From: Gammaproteobacteria bacterium
GTDB lineage: Bacteria; Pseudomonadota; Gammaproteobacteria; Pseudomonadales; Cellvibrionaceae
Length of the DNA stretch: 63,006 nt
Reading direction: 5' to 3'
Assembly: GCA_022600975.1 (NCBI GenBank)
Contig: JAHZJJ010000021.1
Span: 1 to 63,006 of the forward strand
In this document: positions 1 through 8,839 of the stretch, piece after piece
Numbering within the stretch: the stretch's first letter is position 1
Layout: each line of letters opens with the position of its first letter
Program-made: the position numbers and the translations under genes
Notes under the pieces: generated by a model
The model's database searches: none
What the model was told of the DNA's origin: nothing
Seen by the model: the letters and a program-made list of their open reading frames with translations, nothing else

Positions 1-513
1 CAAGGCCTAGCCGATAATTCTGTAGCTTTAGGTGCAGGTTCCGCTGCCACCGATGCAAACACCGTGTCTATTGGCTCAGATAGCCTTAAACGCCGCATTG
101 TTAACATGGAAGCTGGGGTGGATGCTAATGATGGTGTTATTGTCCAACAGCTTAATGAGGGGCTCGCTGAAGCAAATAGGTATACTGATGAGGCCATTAG
201 GAACATACCAGCAGGTCTCATTCCTACAAGTATTACAAAGAACTTTGATCGGTTGGAAAGTCGCGCCAATGCGGCGGGTGCACTGGCTATGGCGATGGGT
301 GCTGCTTCCAATGCCAGTGTTTATACCTGCACAAATTTCAGCTGGCGTGAGTGCCGCGGTACAGTATCTGTTGGGGTTGGTCATCTGGACGATGAAATGG
401 CCGCCGCTATCAGTTATAGTCGCCCACTGACCCGCAGAAGCTTTTTCAATATTAATGTTGGTGTTGCCGATGACGAGGTAGGTAGCAGTATTGGCATGGG
501 CTTTAATTTATAA
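1..513 (+). CDS. Trimeric autotransporter adhesin, C-terminal part (YadA head repeats, stalk and anchor), truncated by window start
   Basis: Frame 1 is open from base 1 (QGLADNSVALGAGSAATDANTVSIGSDSLKRRIVNMEAGV...), a YadA head/neck-like motif, followed by a YadA_anchor-like C-terminus ending VGSSIGMGFNL. Confidence 0.85.
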   Translation, partial: QGLADNSVALGAGSAATDANTVSIGSDSLKRRIVNMEAGVDANDGVIVQQLNEGLAEANRYTDEAIRNIPAGLIPTSITKNFDRLESRANAAGALAMAMGAASNASVYTCTNFSWRECRGTVSVGVGHLDDEMAAAISYSRPLTRRSFFNINVGVADDEVGSSIGMGFNL

Positions 514-1208
514 AATACAAGTTTCTTAGCTGCTCAACTAAGGCTCGATTGGCACTGTAGCTCTAGGTGAACCTAGGTCAGAATCAATCGGGCTTCTTGC
601 GATTGTCTTTGCGATAAAGCAGGAGCTGTTTTGCAGTACAATAGGTTTCTTAGGGAGAAGTACCAGTGCAAGTTGTAAAACTCCGCTGAAAACTTCTGTT
701 TGCTACGATGGTTTTTCTCCGTTCGAGAATGCATCGAGAGCATTGAAACAATCGCGCATAAAAATTCAAAAGAGCCTGTCGCAAGTTGCTTATCAGTGCA
801 TCACCTTCTGCTGATGCTGAACGTCAGAGGATGATGGTGGCTGCGTAATCTCAGGTATTAATAAAAAACTCGATAAAAGTTTTAGAGCTTCCACTGAATA
901 AGCTGGCACAATAGCCATTTTGACGTTATTGATTTCATCTAATCCCTACATGTATTTATGTTCAAGGGCGATGTCAAGCATAAAAAAGCAAGACCTTTCA
1001 TTTATTGATAAAAATTATCATTCAGTCTGCAAACCGTAAGATTCGCCTAATTTGCACCTAGCTGTTAAACTCGGTTCGTTTTAAAAGCGAGGCGCTTCGA
1101 CCAGGACCCTGCATTCAGTCATTTTTTGTAGAGTGTAAGGAGTTTAATCTGTTATGGATGATGGTGGATCGATTTGCTCAAAAATTATTAAAGACAAGAG
1201 GATCTTTT

Positions 1209-2993
1209 ATGTCTTCTAATGTCGCGGATGCCACTACGGCCTCTCCCGCCATCGGTTCCGGCGAATTGCTGGGCCATCCTAAAGGGCTTTACATTTGTTT
1301 TGCCACTGAACTTTGGGAGCGCTTCTCTTTTTACGGTATGAAGTATCTGCTCCTGCTCTACTTGACTAAATATCACCTGTTTACCGATAGCGCCAGCTAC
1401 GACATTCTGGGCGCCTATGCGGGGCTGGTTTATGCTTTGCCGCTCCTTGGTGGGTTGCTCGCAGACCGCTATCTGGGTATGCGTAAAGCAGTTGTTTTTG
1501 GTGCCATACTTCTGTGTTTTGGCCATTTGTTGATGGCCGTTGAAGGCCATCAGGCAGTGAGCTACCCCGCTGGCACTCTACTTAATCAAGCCATTACCCT
1601 CAACGATGGCAGTGTCATCGCCGCTGGTACTACCCTGACTAAGAATGTCATCATTCAGGATGTGGTGGCATTGAAGGTATTCTTTTTCGCATTGGCATTG
1701 ATTACCGTTGGAGTCGGATTTTTAAAACCCAACATTTCCACCATCGTGGGGCAGCTCTACCCTAAAAATGATTCACGTCGGGATTCTGGCTTCACCATTT
1801 TCTACATGGGTATCAATACCGGCTCTTTTTTAGCCACATTGCTGTGTGGCTGGTTGGGGGAAACCTACGGCTGGGGCTATGGTTTTGGCGCTGCCGGTAT
1901 TGGTATGTTGATTGGCCTTGCTACCTTTCTATGGGGCCAGAAGTATTTGCAGGGGCTGGCAGAGCCAAATCGTCCGGCATTGCTCAAAGAAAAAGCCTTA
2001 GGGCCGATTAGCAAAGAATGGGCGATTTATCTTGGCAGTATTGCTTCGTTGGCAGTGGTATGGTTTCTCATACAGAGCGAACCCGTGGTTCACCTAGCTC
2101 AAAACACACTGCTGATTGTTGCTATTGTTGGTTTGATCCTTTTTTCCATGTTACATAAAGACAGTAAAGGTAAGGATGCGGTTGCCATCGGCCTCGCTGC
2201 AATCACCGCTGCACTGGGGCTGCTCTGGGCCTTTACCAACGTGGATATTTGGCTTGGTGCCATGCTGCTGGGATTGGTTGTTTTTATTGGCTACGGTTTT
2301 ATTCGCCATTACAGTGAAGAGTTTTCACGTACTGTCGTGTTGATGGTTTTGATCACCTCTACTATTGTTTTTTGGGCGCTGTTCGAACAATCTGCAGGCT
2401 CCATGACCTTGTACGCTGATCGCGTATTGGACCGCTCTTTCGGCGATGGAGAAATCCGCGCCTCTATGTTTGGTTCATTGAATGCTGGTTTTTTGATGCT
2501 GCTGGCCATCCCATTCGCCATGTTGTGGCTATGGTTGGGCAAGCGCGGCTGGGAGCCCAGTACACCAGTGAAATTTTCTCTGGGAATTATACTGGCAGGT
2601 TTAGGCTTTGGGGCATTAGTGCTGGGGGCTGAATTTCCAAATGAAGCGGGCAAAGTAGCGGCTGCTTGGTTAGTGCTTGCTTATCTACTGCATACTATCG
2701 GTGAACTCTGCCTCTCTCCAGTAGGTCTGTCTGCTGTGACCAAGCTTTCTATTGGTAAAGTAGTGAGTGTTAGTATGGGCACTTGGTTTCTCGCTACGGC
2801 ATTGTCTGAGACCGTGGCCACGCGGATTGGTAAAATGGCTGCTATTGCTCCAGAAGGCAGCTCAGATGTGACCTCTACGCTGGCAACCTATACCGCCTTG
2901 TACGAAAACCTGATGTGGTGGGGGCTCGCCGCTGGCGCTGTGTTGCTAGTAATTTCGCCATTGCTCAAAAAAGGCATGTGTGGCATACGTTGA
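1209..2993 (+). CDS. POT/PTR-family proton-dependent oligopeptide MFS transporter
   Basis: ORF 1158..2993; internal Met at 1209 fits better. Motifs GLYICFATELWERFSFYGMKYLLLLYL, GGLLADRYLG, FTIFYMGINTGSF. Confidence 0.9.
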   Translation: MSSNVADATTASPAIGSGELLGHPKGLYICFATELWERFSFYGMKYLLLLYLTKYHLFTDSASYDILGAYAGLVYALPLLGGLLADRYLGMRKAVVFGAILLCFGHLLMAVEGHQAVSYPAGTLLNQAITLNDGSVIAAGTTLTKNVIIQDVVALKVFFFALALITVGVGFLKPNISTIVGQLYPKNDSRRDSGFTIFYMGINTGSFLATLLCGWLGETYGWGYGFGAAGIGMLIGLATFLWGQKYLQGLAEPNRPALLKEKALGPISKEWAIYLGSIASLAVVWFLIQSEPVVHLAQNTLLIVAIVGLILFSMLHKDSKGKDAVAIGLAAITAALGLLWAFTNVDIWLGAMLLGLVVFIGYGFIRHYSEEFSRTVVLMVLITSTIVFWALFEQSAGSMTLYADRVLDRSFGDGEIRASMFGSLNAGFLMLLAIPFAMLWLWLGKRGWEPSTPVKFSLGIILAGLGFGALVLGAEFPNEAGKVAAAWLVLAYLLHTIGELCLSPVGLSAVTKLSIGKVVSVSMGTWFLATALSETVATRIGKMAAIAPEGSSDVTSTLATYTALYENLMWWGLAAGAVLLVISPLLKKGMCGIR

Positions 2994-3017
2994 TTGAATA
3001 ACAGCGAAATCACCGAT

Positions 3018-3051
3018 AAAAAAGATCCCCGTGAGAACAGGGGTCTTTTTT
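3018..3051 (+). terminator. Rho-independent terminator after POT transporter
   Basis: aaaaaaga(t)cccc-gtgagaaca-ggggtctttttt; one bulge, T tract. Confidence 0.75.
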
Positions 3052-3286
3052 AGAGTTATCATCATCCAATGGGTGCATAGTTCAAGGTGTACTATTGTTT
3101 TGCTTTACAAGCTTGTGGAAAAGAAAAATTTAAGCTCTCTTAGGTTCCGGAAATTCTCTATCTAAGGGTTTGAAGCAAAAGTTTCACTTGACCTCCGGTT
3201 TAATAAAAGATAAAGCGCTTTGGTTGCTTCAATCTCTTCCATTCAGATACCCCCTCTTCGTCAGTGTAAACTCCATAAATCTTGAA

Positions 3287-3448
3287 CCTAGAAGCCGCAA
3301 TTGAAGCACGCGAGTCTGTACAAGTGCTTGATGCACTTGGCAGATTTTAAAAGTTCTCATCACCAATAAGGTGACCGCGAATTGTTAAAATTCGCCGTGC
3401 ATACCAATAACTGACACAGCTTTTGCGCGCTTAACTGCGGCTTCTAGG
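3287..3448. repeat. Dispersed palindromic repeat (MITE-like), copy A, 162 bp
   Basis: CCTAGAAGCCGCAATT ... AACTGCGGCTTCTAGG termini (15/16 inverted match); exact flanking direct repeat TTGAA (3282-3286 and 3449-3453); homologous copies elsewhere in window. Confidence 0.85.
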
Positions 3449-3530
3449 TTGAAAGCTTTTGGGTTCTTGAGCCTCCATACATCTATTTTAAAAATAACGA
3501 TATACTAAAGCACGTATTGCCTATACAGTT

Positions 3531-3551
3531 ACAAATCATTATCATTCGCAA
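3531..3551 (+). promoter_or_regulatory. Candidate Fur box upstream of TonB-dependent receptor
   Basis: acaaatcattatcattcgcaa; repeats of the ATCATT Fur hexamer ~40 bp before the receptor start. Confidence 0.6.
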
Positions 3552-3590
3552 TATTGTTGTATTGTAAACTAATTGTAATTAGGTAAATAA

Positions 3591-5762
3591 GTGGATTCTT
3601 GTTTTGTTAAGCCGCTGGCGTTGGCTGTTTCTGCGCTGTCGATGGTGTCGTCTATTGCCCAAGAAAATGAAGTTGAGAGCGATAGTTCGAATAAAGATCA
3701 ATCACTGGAAACTGTGGTGGTAAGCGCCACTCGCTACCAACAAGATATCGATAAAATCCCCGGTTCAGTGACGGTGATTTCACAACAGGAACTTCAAACT
3801 CAGCTCAGTTTCAATGATGACCTGACTTCAGTATTGGGTAAATTGGTACCAGGCATGACGCCGAGTCGCCAGAAACTATCCAATCAAGGGGAAAATCTGC
3901 GTGGCCGCACGGCTCTGATTTTGGTTGATGGTGTACCGCAGAATAATCCTCTGCGCAATGGCAATCGCTATGGTTATCCTCTGGATTCATCAATGGTCGA
4001 GCGTATAGAGGTGGTAAGCGGCGCCAGCGCTGTTCACGGTATGGGGGCCACGGGTGGCCTCATCAATTACAAGACCCTCTCAGCGACTGAGGGTGATGAT
4101 AGTCGCGAAACTCTGGGCCTGCGAATTAGCGATAGCTTTTTAAGTGATGGGCTCAGCACCAAAGGTTGGTATCAGTTGCGCGAGTTTAACGACGATTACG
4201 ATCTGGTATTTGCCACTTCTTGGCAAGATCAAGGCCTTTACTACGATGCCAAAGACAATGCAATTGGCATAAATTCTGTTCAGGGGGAAACGCAAGATTC
4301 TGTGGCGAAGGACTATTTCCTCAAAATGGGCACTAACTTTAATGATCAGCGTCTTGAATTTTTGATCAATCGCTTTCAGTTGCACAGTAATCATGATTAT
4401 GTACCGGTTAGTGGTGACGATGAAAATAAAATTCCAGGTACGGTGGCTTCGGGTACCCCAACAGGTGAGCCCATTAACAATGAAGTCACCATTTACAGCT
4501 TGACCTATAGTCGTCAGGCATTGGCTGGGGGCACATTGACCGCACAGCTGTTCTATCAGGATTTTGAAGGGGTTTACGGTGAGTCCAATTGGTGGGCAAC
4601 GCCAGAGATTGAGCGGGATCAGGGTGCCATAGTATCGACTAAGCCGGGTATTAAGTTGGCGTACACTCAAGTTGATCTGTTTGGCAGGAATGACAATTGG
4701 GTAGTTGGCCTTGATCTTATTGAGGATGAGACTCAACAGTTGCTAAAGCAAACAGGTTTGGGCGTGACCCCGTTGCTGTCGTCGCTGAGTTTGGCACCCT
4801 TTGTACAGGGCGATATGCTGATCACTAATCGTTTGCGCCTTTCTGGCGGCCTGCGTTATGAAAGTATTCGGGTAAAGGCCAAAGATGGTCAGACACTCTA
4901 TGGTTATGGCCTTCTGGGTAATGATGGCAGTGAATATGGTCAAATCGACATTATCGGCGGTACCCAGGATTTTGATGAACTGATAGTTAATCTGGGTGCA
5001 GTTTACAATCTGACAGACCATATTAATGTGACTGGAGGTTACAATCAGAGCTTTGGGCTGCCGGATATTGGTCGTATATTGCGCGGCGAATATATAGGTG
5101 GCAAAGCCATACTCGATGCCGATGCTCCCAATATAGACTTCAATCTTATGCCCGCGGTTGAGCCAGTGGCAACCGACAATTATGAAATTGGCATCAATTA
5201 TACGGATGCAAAATGGTTGCTGACGGCCAGTACTTATTATTCAGTGGCCAAAGATGGTGCCAACTTGTTACTTAACCAGGGCGGTACCTTTGATGTCGTG
5301 CGCCAGCGCACTGAAATCCGTGGTACAGAATTTGTTGCTAACTACCAGCTAAGCGAACAACTGCAAATACAAGCGCTTTACTCGATGGTACAAGGCGAGG
5401 TGGACCGTGATGGCAGTGGGCGCGTGGACAGCGATATAGATTTGAAAAACCTGTCGCCGGATCGCATTATGCTTGGAGCAGATTACCACTATAACGATGC
5501 TATCACTGCAAGGCTGCAGGTAAACCATTTAAAAAGCCGTCACAATATGGATGTTGCCAGGGACCAGTTTTTTAAGGGTTATACGTTATTTGATGCTACT
5601 GTGGCTTACAATATGCGAGATTATGGCCGCCTAAGTTTCGCCGTTGAAAATTTCACCGATGAATTCTACATAAATTATTTCAGCCAAATTCGCAATGCCA
5701 ACGCTTATTATTTCTCTGGTCGGGGCCGTACCTTTTCGTTGGGCTATGAAATAAGCTTTTAA
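3591..5762 (+). CDS. TonB-dependent outer-membrane receptor
   Basis: GTG start; TonB box-like ETVVVSATR, plug PGSVTVISQQEL, C-terminal NFTDEFYINYFSQIRNANAYYFSGRGRTFSLGYEISF. Confidence 0.9.
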   Translation: MDSCFVKPLALAVSALSMVSSIAQENEVESDSSNKDQSLETVVVSATRYQQDIDKIPGSVTVISQQELQTQLSFNDDLTSVLGKLVPGMTPSRQKLSNQGENLRGRTALILVDGVPQNNPLRNGNRYGYPLDSSMVERIEVVSGASAVHGMGATGGLINYKTLSATEGDDSRETLGLRISDSFLSDGLSTKGWYQLREFNDDYDLVFATSWQDQGLYYDAKDNAIGINSVQGETQDSVAKDYFLKMGTNFNDQRLEFLINRFQLHSNHDYVPVSGDDENKIPGTVASGTPTGEPINNEVTIYSLTYSRQALAGGTLTAQLFYQDFEGVYGESNWWATPEIERDQGAIVSTKPGIKLAYTQVDLFGRNDNWVVGLDLIEDETQQLLKQTGLGVTPLLSSLSLAPFVQGDMLITNRLRLSGGLRYESIRVKAKDGQTLYGYGLLGNDGSEYGQIDIIGGTQDFDELIVNLGAVYNLTDHINVTGGYNQSFGLPDIGRILRGEYIGGKAILDADAPNIDFNLMPAVEPVATDNYEIGINYTDAKWLLTASTYYSVAKDGANLLLNQGGTFDVVRQRTEIRGTEFVANYQLSEQLQIQALYSMVQGEVDRDGSGRVDSDIDLKNLSPDRIMLGADYHYNDAITARLQVNHLKSRHNMDVARDQFFKGYTLFDATVAYNMRDYGRLSFAVENFTDEFYINYFSQIRNANAYYFSGRGRTFSLGYEISF

Positions 5763-5821
5763 TCGAATAGCCAGAAGAACTTGAATCGCAGTGTATTCAC
5801 TAGGTACTTCAAAAGTAGATT

Positions 5822-6919
5822 ATGAAAATTTGGCTTAGACGCACTCACTTAATTTTAACTTTGTTCAGTGCTTTGGTGCTACTCAGCGTTTGTATTAGCG
5901 GAGTGTTGCTTTCCTTTGCTAAAGAAGCCGAGCAGTGGTTACTGGGTGAGCGCTGGCAGGTACAGTCTGAGTCGCAACTCCTATTGCAGCAGCAGGGCTT
6001 GGCTGAGTTGGTTCGGCGGCTCAACAAACAGCTGCCCCAGGCGACCCCTGTAAATACAATACTGCTCGAACAACACCCCGATCTTGCCTGGCAGGCTATT
6101 TTGAGTGACGGGCACTATGCCAATTTTAATCCTTATAACGGTAAACTTCTGGCGACCTATCGGTTTGAAGACTCTCTTTACGGTTTTGTAATGGCCTGGC
6201 ATCGCTGGTTGCTCTATGCCAATGGCGCTGATAAGCCATTGAGGCCGCTGGTATCCTGTGCAGCGTTAATCTTTATTGTGCAACTGTTGCTGGGCCTGTG
6301 GATGTGGTTGAGGCCCCGAAAACGCCTACGGCGTTTGCGGATAAATTTTTCTGCTAAACCTCATAGTGTTTTATACCAGTTGCATACAGTTACAGGAGTA
6401 CTATTAGTGCTCCCACTAAGTTTAATTGCATTTTCTGGAATGAGTTTTTACTGGGAAAAAGCAACCTCAAGTGTGCTGGAGGGTATTACTCAACAAGTAC
6501 GAGAAAAACCTGTGCATCCATTAGCCTCTGAAAATGCCGTTAACAATACCGGAGAGCACCTTGATACCGCTTACCATCAGGCTCGCAAAGCCCTATCTTT
6601 GGGGGAGCTTTACAGAATCCACTTGCCAGTCGTGGCTACAGACCCGCTAAAGTTAAGAATCAAAATGCCAGGTGAGAGCCACCCTTATAGTTGGGCTTGG
6701 GCAGATGCTAACAGTGGTGTACCACTTGGCTACTACGATGCCTCTCAGGCTAATTTAACTACGCAATTATGGAATTTTCGCTACCGTTTTCACATTGGGG
6801 ATTTTTACGGTTTAACCCTGCGCCTAGTGTGGTTGATACTTGCGCTGGTGCCGGTGTTTTTTCTGTTGAGCGGGCTTTATCTTTTTTATTACCGTTATAG
6901 CCGCAATGACAAATGGTAA
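5822..6919 (+). CDS. PepSY-associated TM domain protein (siderophore/iron-reductase type)
   Basis: N-terminal KIWLRRTHLILTLFSALVLLSVCISGVLLSF, four predicted TM helices, 60 bp after TonB receptor. Confidence 0.8.
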   Translation: MKIWLRRTHLILTLFSALVLLSVCISGVLLSFAKEAEQWLLGERWQVQSESQLLLQQQGLAELVRRLNKQLPQATPVNTILLEQHPDLAWQAILSDGHYANFNPYNGKLLATYRFEDSLYGFVMAWHRWLLYANGADKPLRPLVSCAALIFIVQLLLGLWMWLRPRKRLRRLRINFSAKPHSVLYQLHTVTGVLLVLPLSLIAFSGMSFYWEKATSSVLEGITQQVREKPVHPLASENAVNNTGEHLDTAYHQARKALSLGELYRIHLPVVATDPLKLRIKMPGESHPYSWAWADANSGVPLGYYDASQANLTTQLWNFRYRFHIGDFYGLTLRLVWLILALVPVFFLLSGLYLFYYRYSRNDKW

Positions 6920-6945
6920 TCAATTTGTCATTGCGGAGTTAAGTT

Positions 6946-7410
6946 TTAGGAACGGACGGTGAGGTAAGTATCCTCATCACGGAGTAAGTATAGCGCTGCA
7001 ATAGCGGCCAACATGGGGAATGCAGCAAAGAACAGTAAGTTGGGAACTACCCATGGATCGAGGTATTTATTCCAGGCGCTAACTGTTGACACCGCGTGCA
7101 TAAGCAATATCAGACCGTAGCTGAGGCGTTTTTTGAAGCCCACCAAAAAAGCGAGGATGACGACAGCTTGTATGGTACCGATGACATACACTATGGTGAT
7201 GGAGAGCCCGGGGATTTGATAATAGCGCTCAAAGATGCTGGCGCCGTGTTGGGGGTTAAGAAATTTATCTAATGTCCACATGCCAAGCACAAAAAAAGTG
7301 GAAATACGCAATAGAAAAAGAGAAAAAGCAAGCTTTGAATTTGAGGATTTCATGCGGGTAAGGCTCCTTTGTAAGCGCGCAAGCATATAAAAAATTAGCC
7401 ACTCTAACAA
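6946..7410 (-). CDS. DoxX-like small integral membrane protein
   Basis: ~4 TM helices, RISTFFVLGMWTLDKFLNPQH; likely Met start near 7353. Confidence 0.5.
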   Translation of the reverse strand: MLEWLIFYMLARLQRSLTRMKSSNSKLAFSLFLLRISTFFVLGMWTLDKFLNPQHGASIFERYYQIPGLSITIVYVIGTIQAVVILAFLVGFKKRLSYGLILLMHAVSTVSAWNKYLDPWVVPNLLFFAAFPMLAAIAALYLLRDEDTYLTVRS

Positions 7411-7631
7411 CTAGATTGTCAATACAAGTGCTGATACCAAGCCTTGCTTAGTGCTATGAGACAATTGGTGATCCCTAATAAGTTTTACTCAGCATTTTAT
7501 GCTTGATGTTGCCCACACTTAGGAGCTATTGATGCCACAGGTGCCGAGAGCAAAAGGATCCATCTCAATAAAGGACGGCACTCAGCAGTACGGTAAAAAA
7601 CTACTGGTGATCCAAGGATATTTAAGGTGAA

Positions 7632-8753
7632 TTACAATAACTTTAAAGTCTCGCTAATTGGCAACAATATGTCTTGAGCCAGTTGCTGGCAGCGTGCAGG
7701 TGACCAACCCTGTTCAGGGTTTGGCAAATTATTATTATCTTTGAAGGGCATCTCCAGAGTCAGTGCCAGAGTACGAAATTGTTTCCCGCACCAATGCGTG
7801 CCAATGCTCATATTAGCCTCACCGGGTTTGTCCAGTGGGTAGCCTTGCTCGGTCTGAAAGTCGAGGCTTGCAGTTACAAAGGCTTGCTTGAATGTGCTTT
7901 CCAATGCTGCGTGGCGTTCATCATAGCCAGGAATCCCCCCACATGCGGCAACAAAATTGAAGGGCAATGCTTCATCGCCGTGAATATCAAGAAACATGTC
8001 ACCACCGAGAGTGAGCATTTTTTTGCGCACAAGAAATACTTCGGGGCTGCGCTCCATACTTGGATTTTGCCACTCGCGGTTGAGGTTGACACCTGCCGCA
8101 TTGGTGCGTAAGTGGCCGCGCACGCTGCCATCGGGATTCATGTTTGGCACAAGGTAAAAAACAGTGTTTTTAAGCAGGCTTGAGGCTCTGGGGTTGTCGT
8201 CATCGAGCAAGGCCTCCAAGAACCCTTCCACAAACCATTCAGCCATGGTTTCACCTGGATGTTGGCGGGCAATCATCCAGATTTTGTATTTTGCCGTTTG
8301 CTCATTGCCGATAGTGAGCAGCGTCATGTCGTGCCCATCCAGTGTTTGACCGAGCGTTTCTAGTTGCACCTGTTCATGGCCCTGGGCCCAAGCGAGCATA
8401 TCCAGATGTCGGTCCCAGGAATAGGGGGCGAAATAGGCTAGATAGAGGCTGGGTTGTTCCAATTCAACGGTGAAATCAAGCAGCTCGCCATCATACTTGG
8501 TATCGATGCGAAACCAATGCTGGCGATCATAAGAGGCGCATACGCGATATCCCTCCCAGCCTTGGGGGTAGGCAGATTTTCCCGCGTTAATGATGCGCAG
8601 TAGATAGCTGTGGCCTGTTTCGCCTTCAAGCCGAAAGTGAAACCACTGATAAAAGTGGGAATTATTATCTGGGCGAATCGCTAGTTCAATCGGACTGCTT
8701 TCGGCATTTATCACGCGGATATTACCGCTGTCGAATGCGCTGCTGATGTGCAT
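7632..8753 (-). CDS. M14-family zinc carboxypeptidase, cytosolic-carboxypeptidase (CCP)-like
   Basis: ARQHPGETMAEWFVEGFLE (HxxE zinc motif), NMNPDGSVRGHLRTNAAGVNLNREW, DIHGDE; N-terminal beta domain typical of CCP proteins. Confidence 0.85.
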   Translation of the reverse strand: MHISSAFDSGNIRVINAESSPIELAIRPDNNSHFYQWFHFRLEGETGHSYLLRIINAGKSAYPQGWEGYRVCASYDRQHWFRIDTKYDGELLDFTVELEQPSLYLAYFAPYSWDRHLDMLAWAQGHEQVQLETLGQTLDGHDMTLLTIGNEQTAKYKIWMIARQHPGETMAEWFVEGFLEALLDDDNPRASSLLKNTVFYLVPNMNPDGSVRGHLRTNAAGVNLNREWQNPSMERSPEVFLVRKKMLTLGGDMFLDIHGDEALPFNFVAACGGIPGYDERHAALESTFKQAFVTASLDFQTEQGYPLDKPGEANMSIGTHWCGKQFRTLALTLEMPFKDNNNLPNPEQGWSPARCQQLAQDILLPISETLKLL

Positions 8754-8839
8754 GAGGAAAGCTCCAAAAAATTAAAGGGTAGCCAGGGGGCTTAGTGCAA
8801 TCTATTCGTTCGGCGTGAGCCCAGTACTATGCTGCCTAT

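Noticed and set aside
4140-4736. 198-aa minus-strand ORF inside TonB receptor gene
   Set aside because: Antisense to a clearly coding gene with family motifs on plus strand.
7530-7630. Short plus-strand ORF MPQVPRAKGSISIKDGTQQYGKKLLVIQGYLR
   Set aside because: Looks like a possible fragment of a mobile-element protein, but too short to assign without a search.
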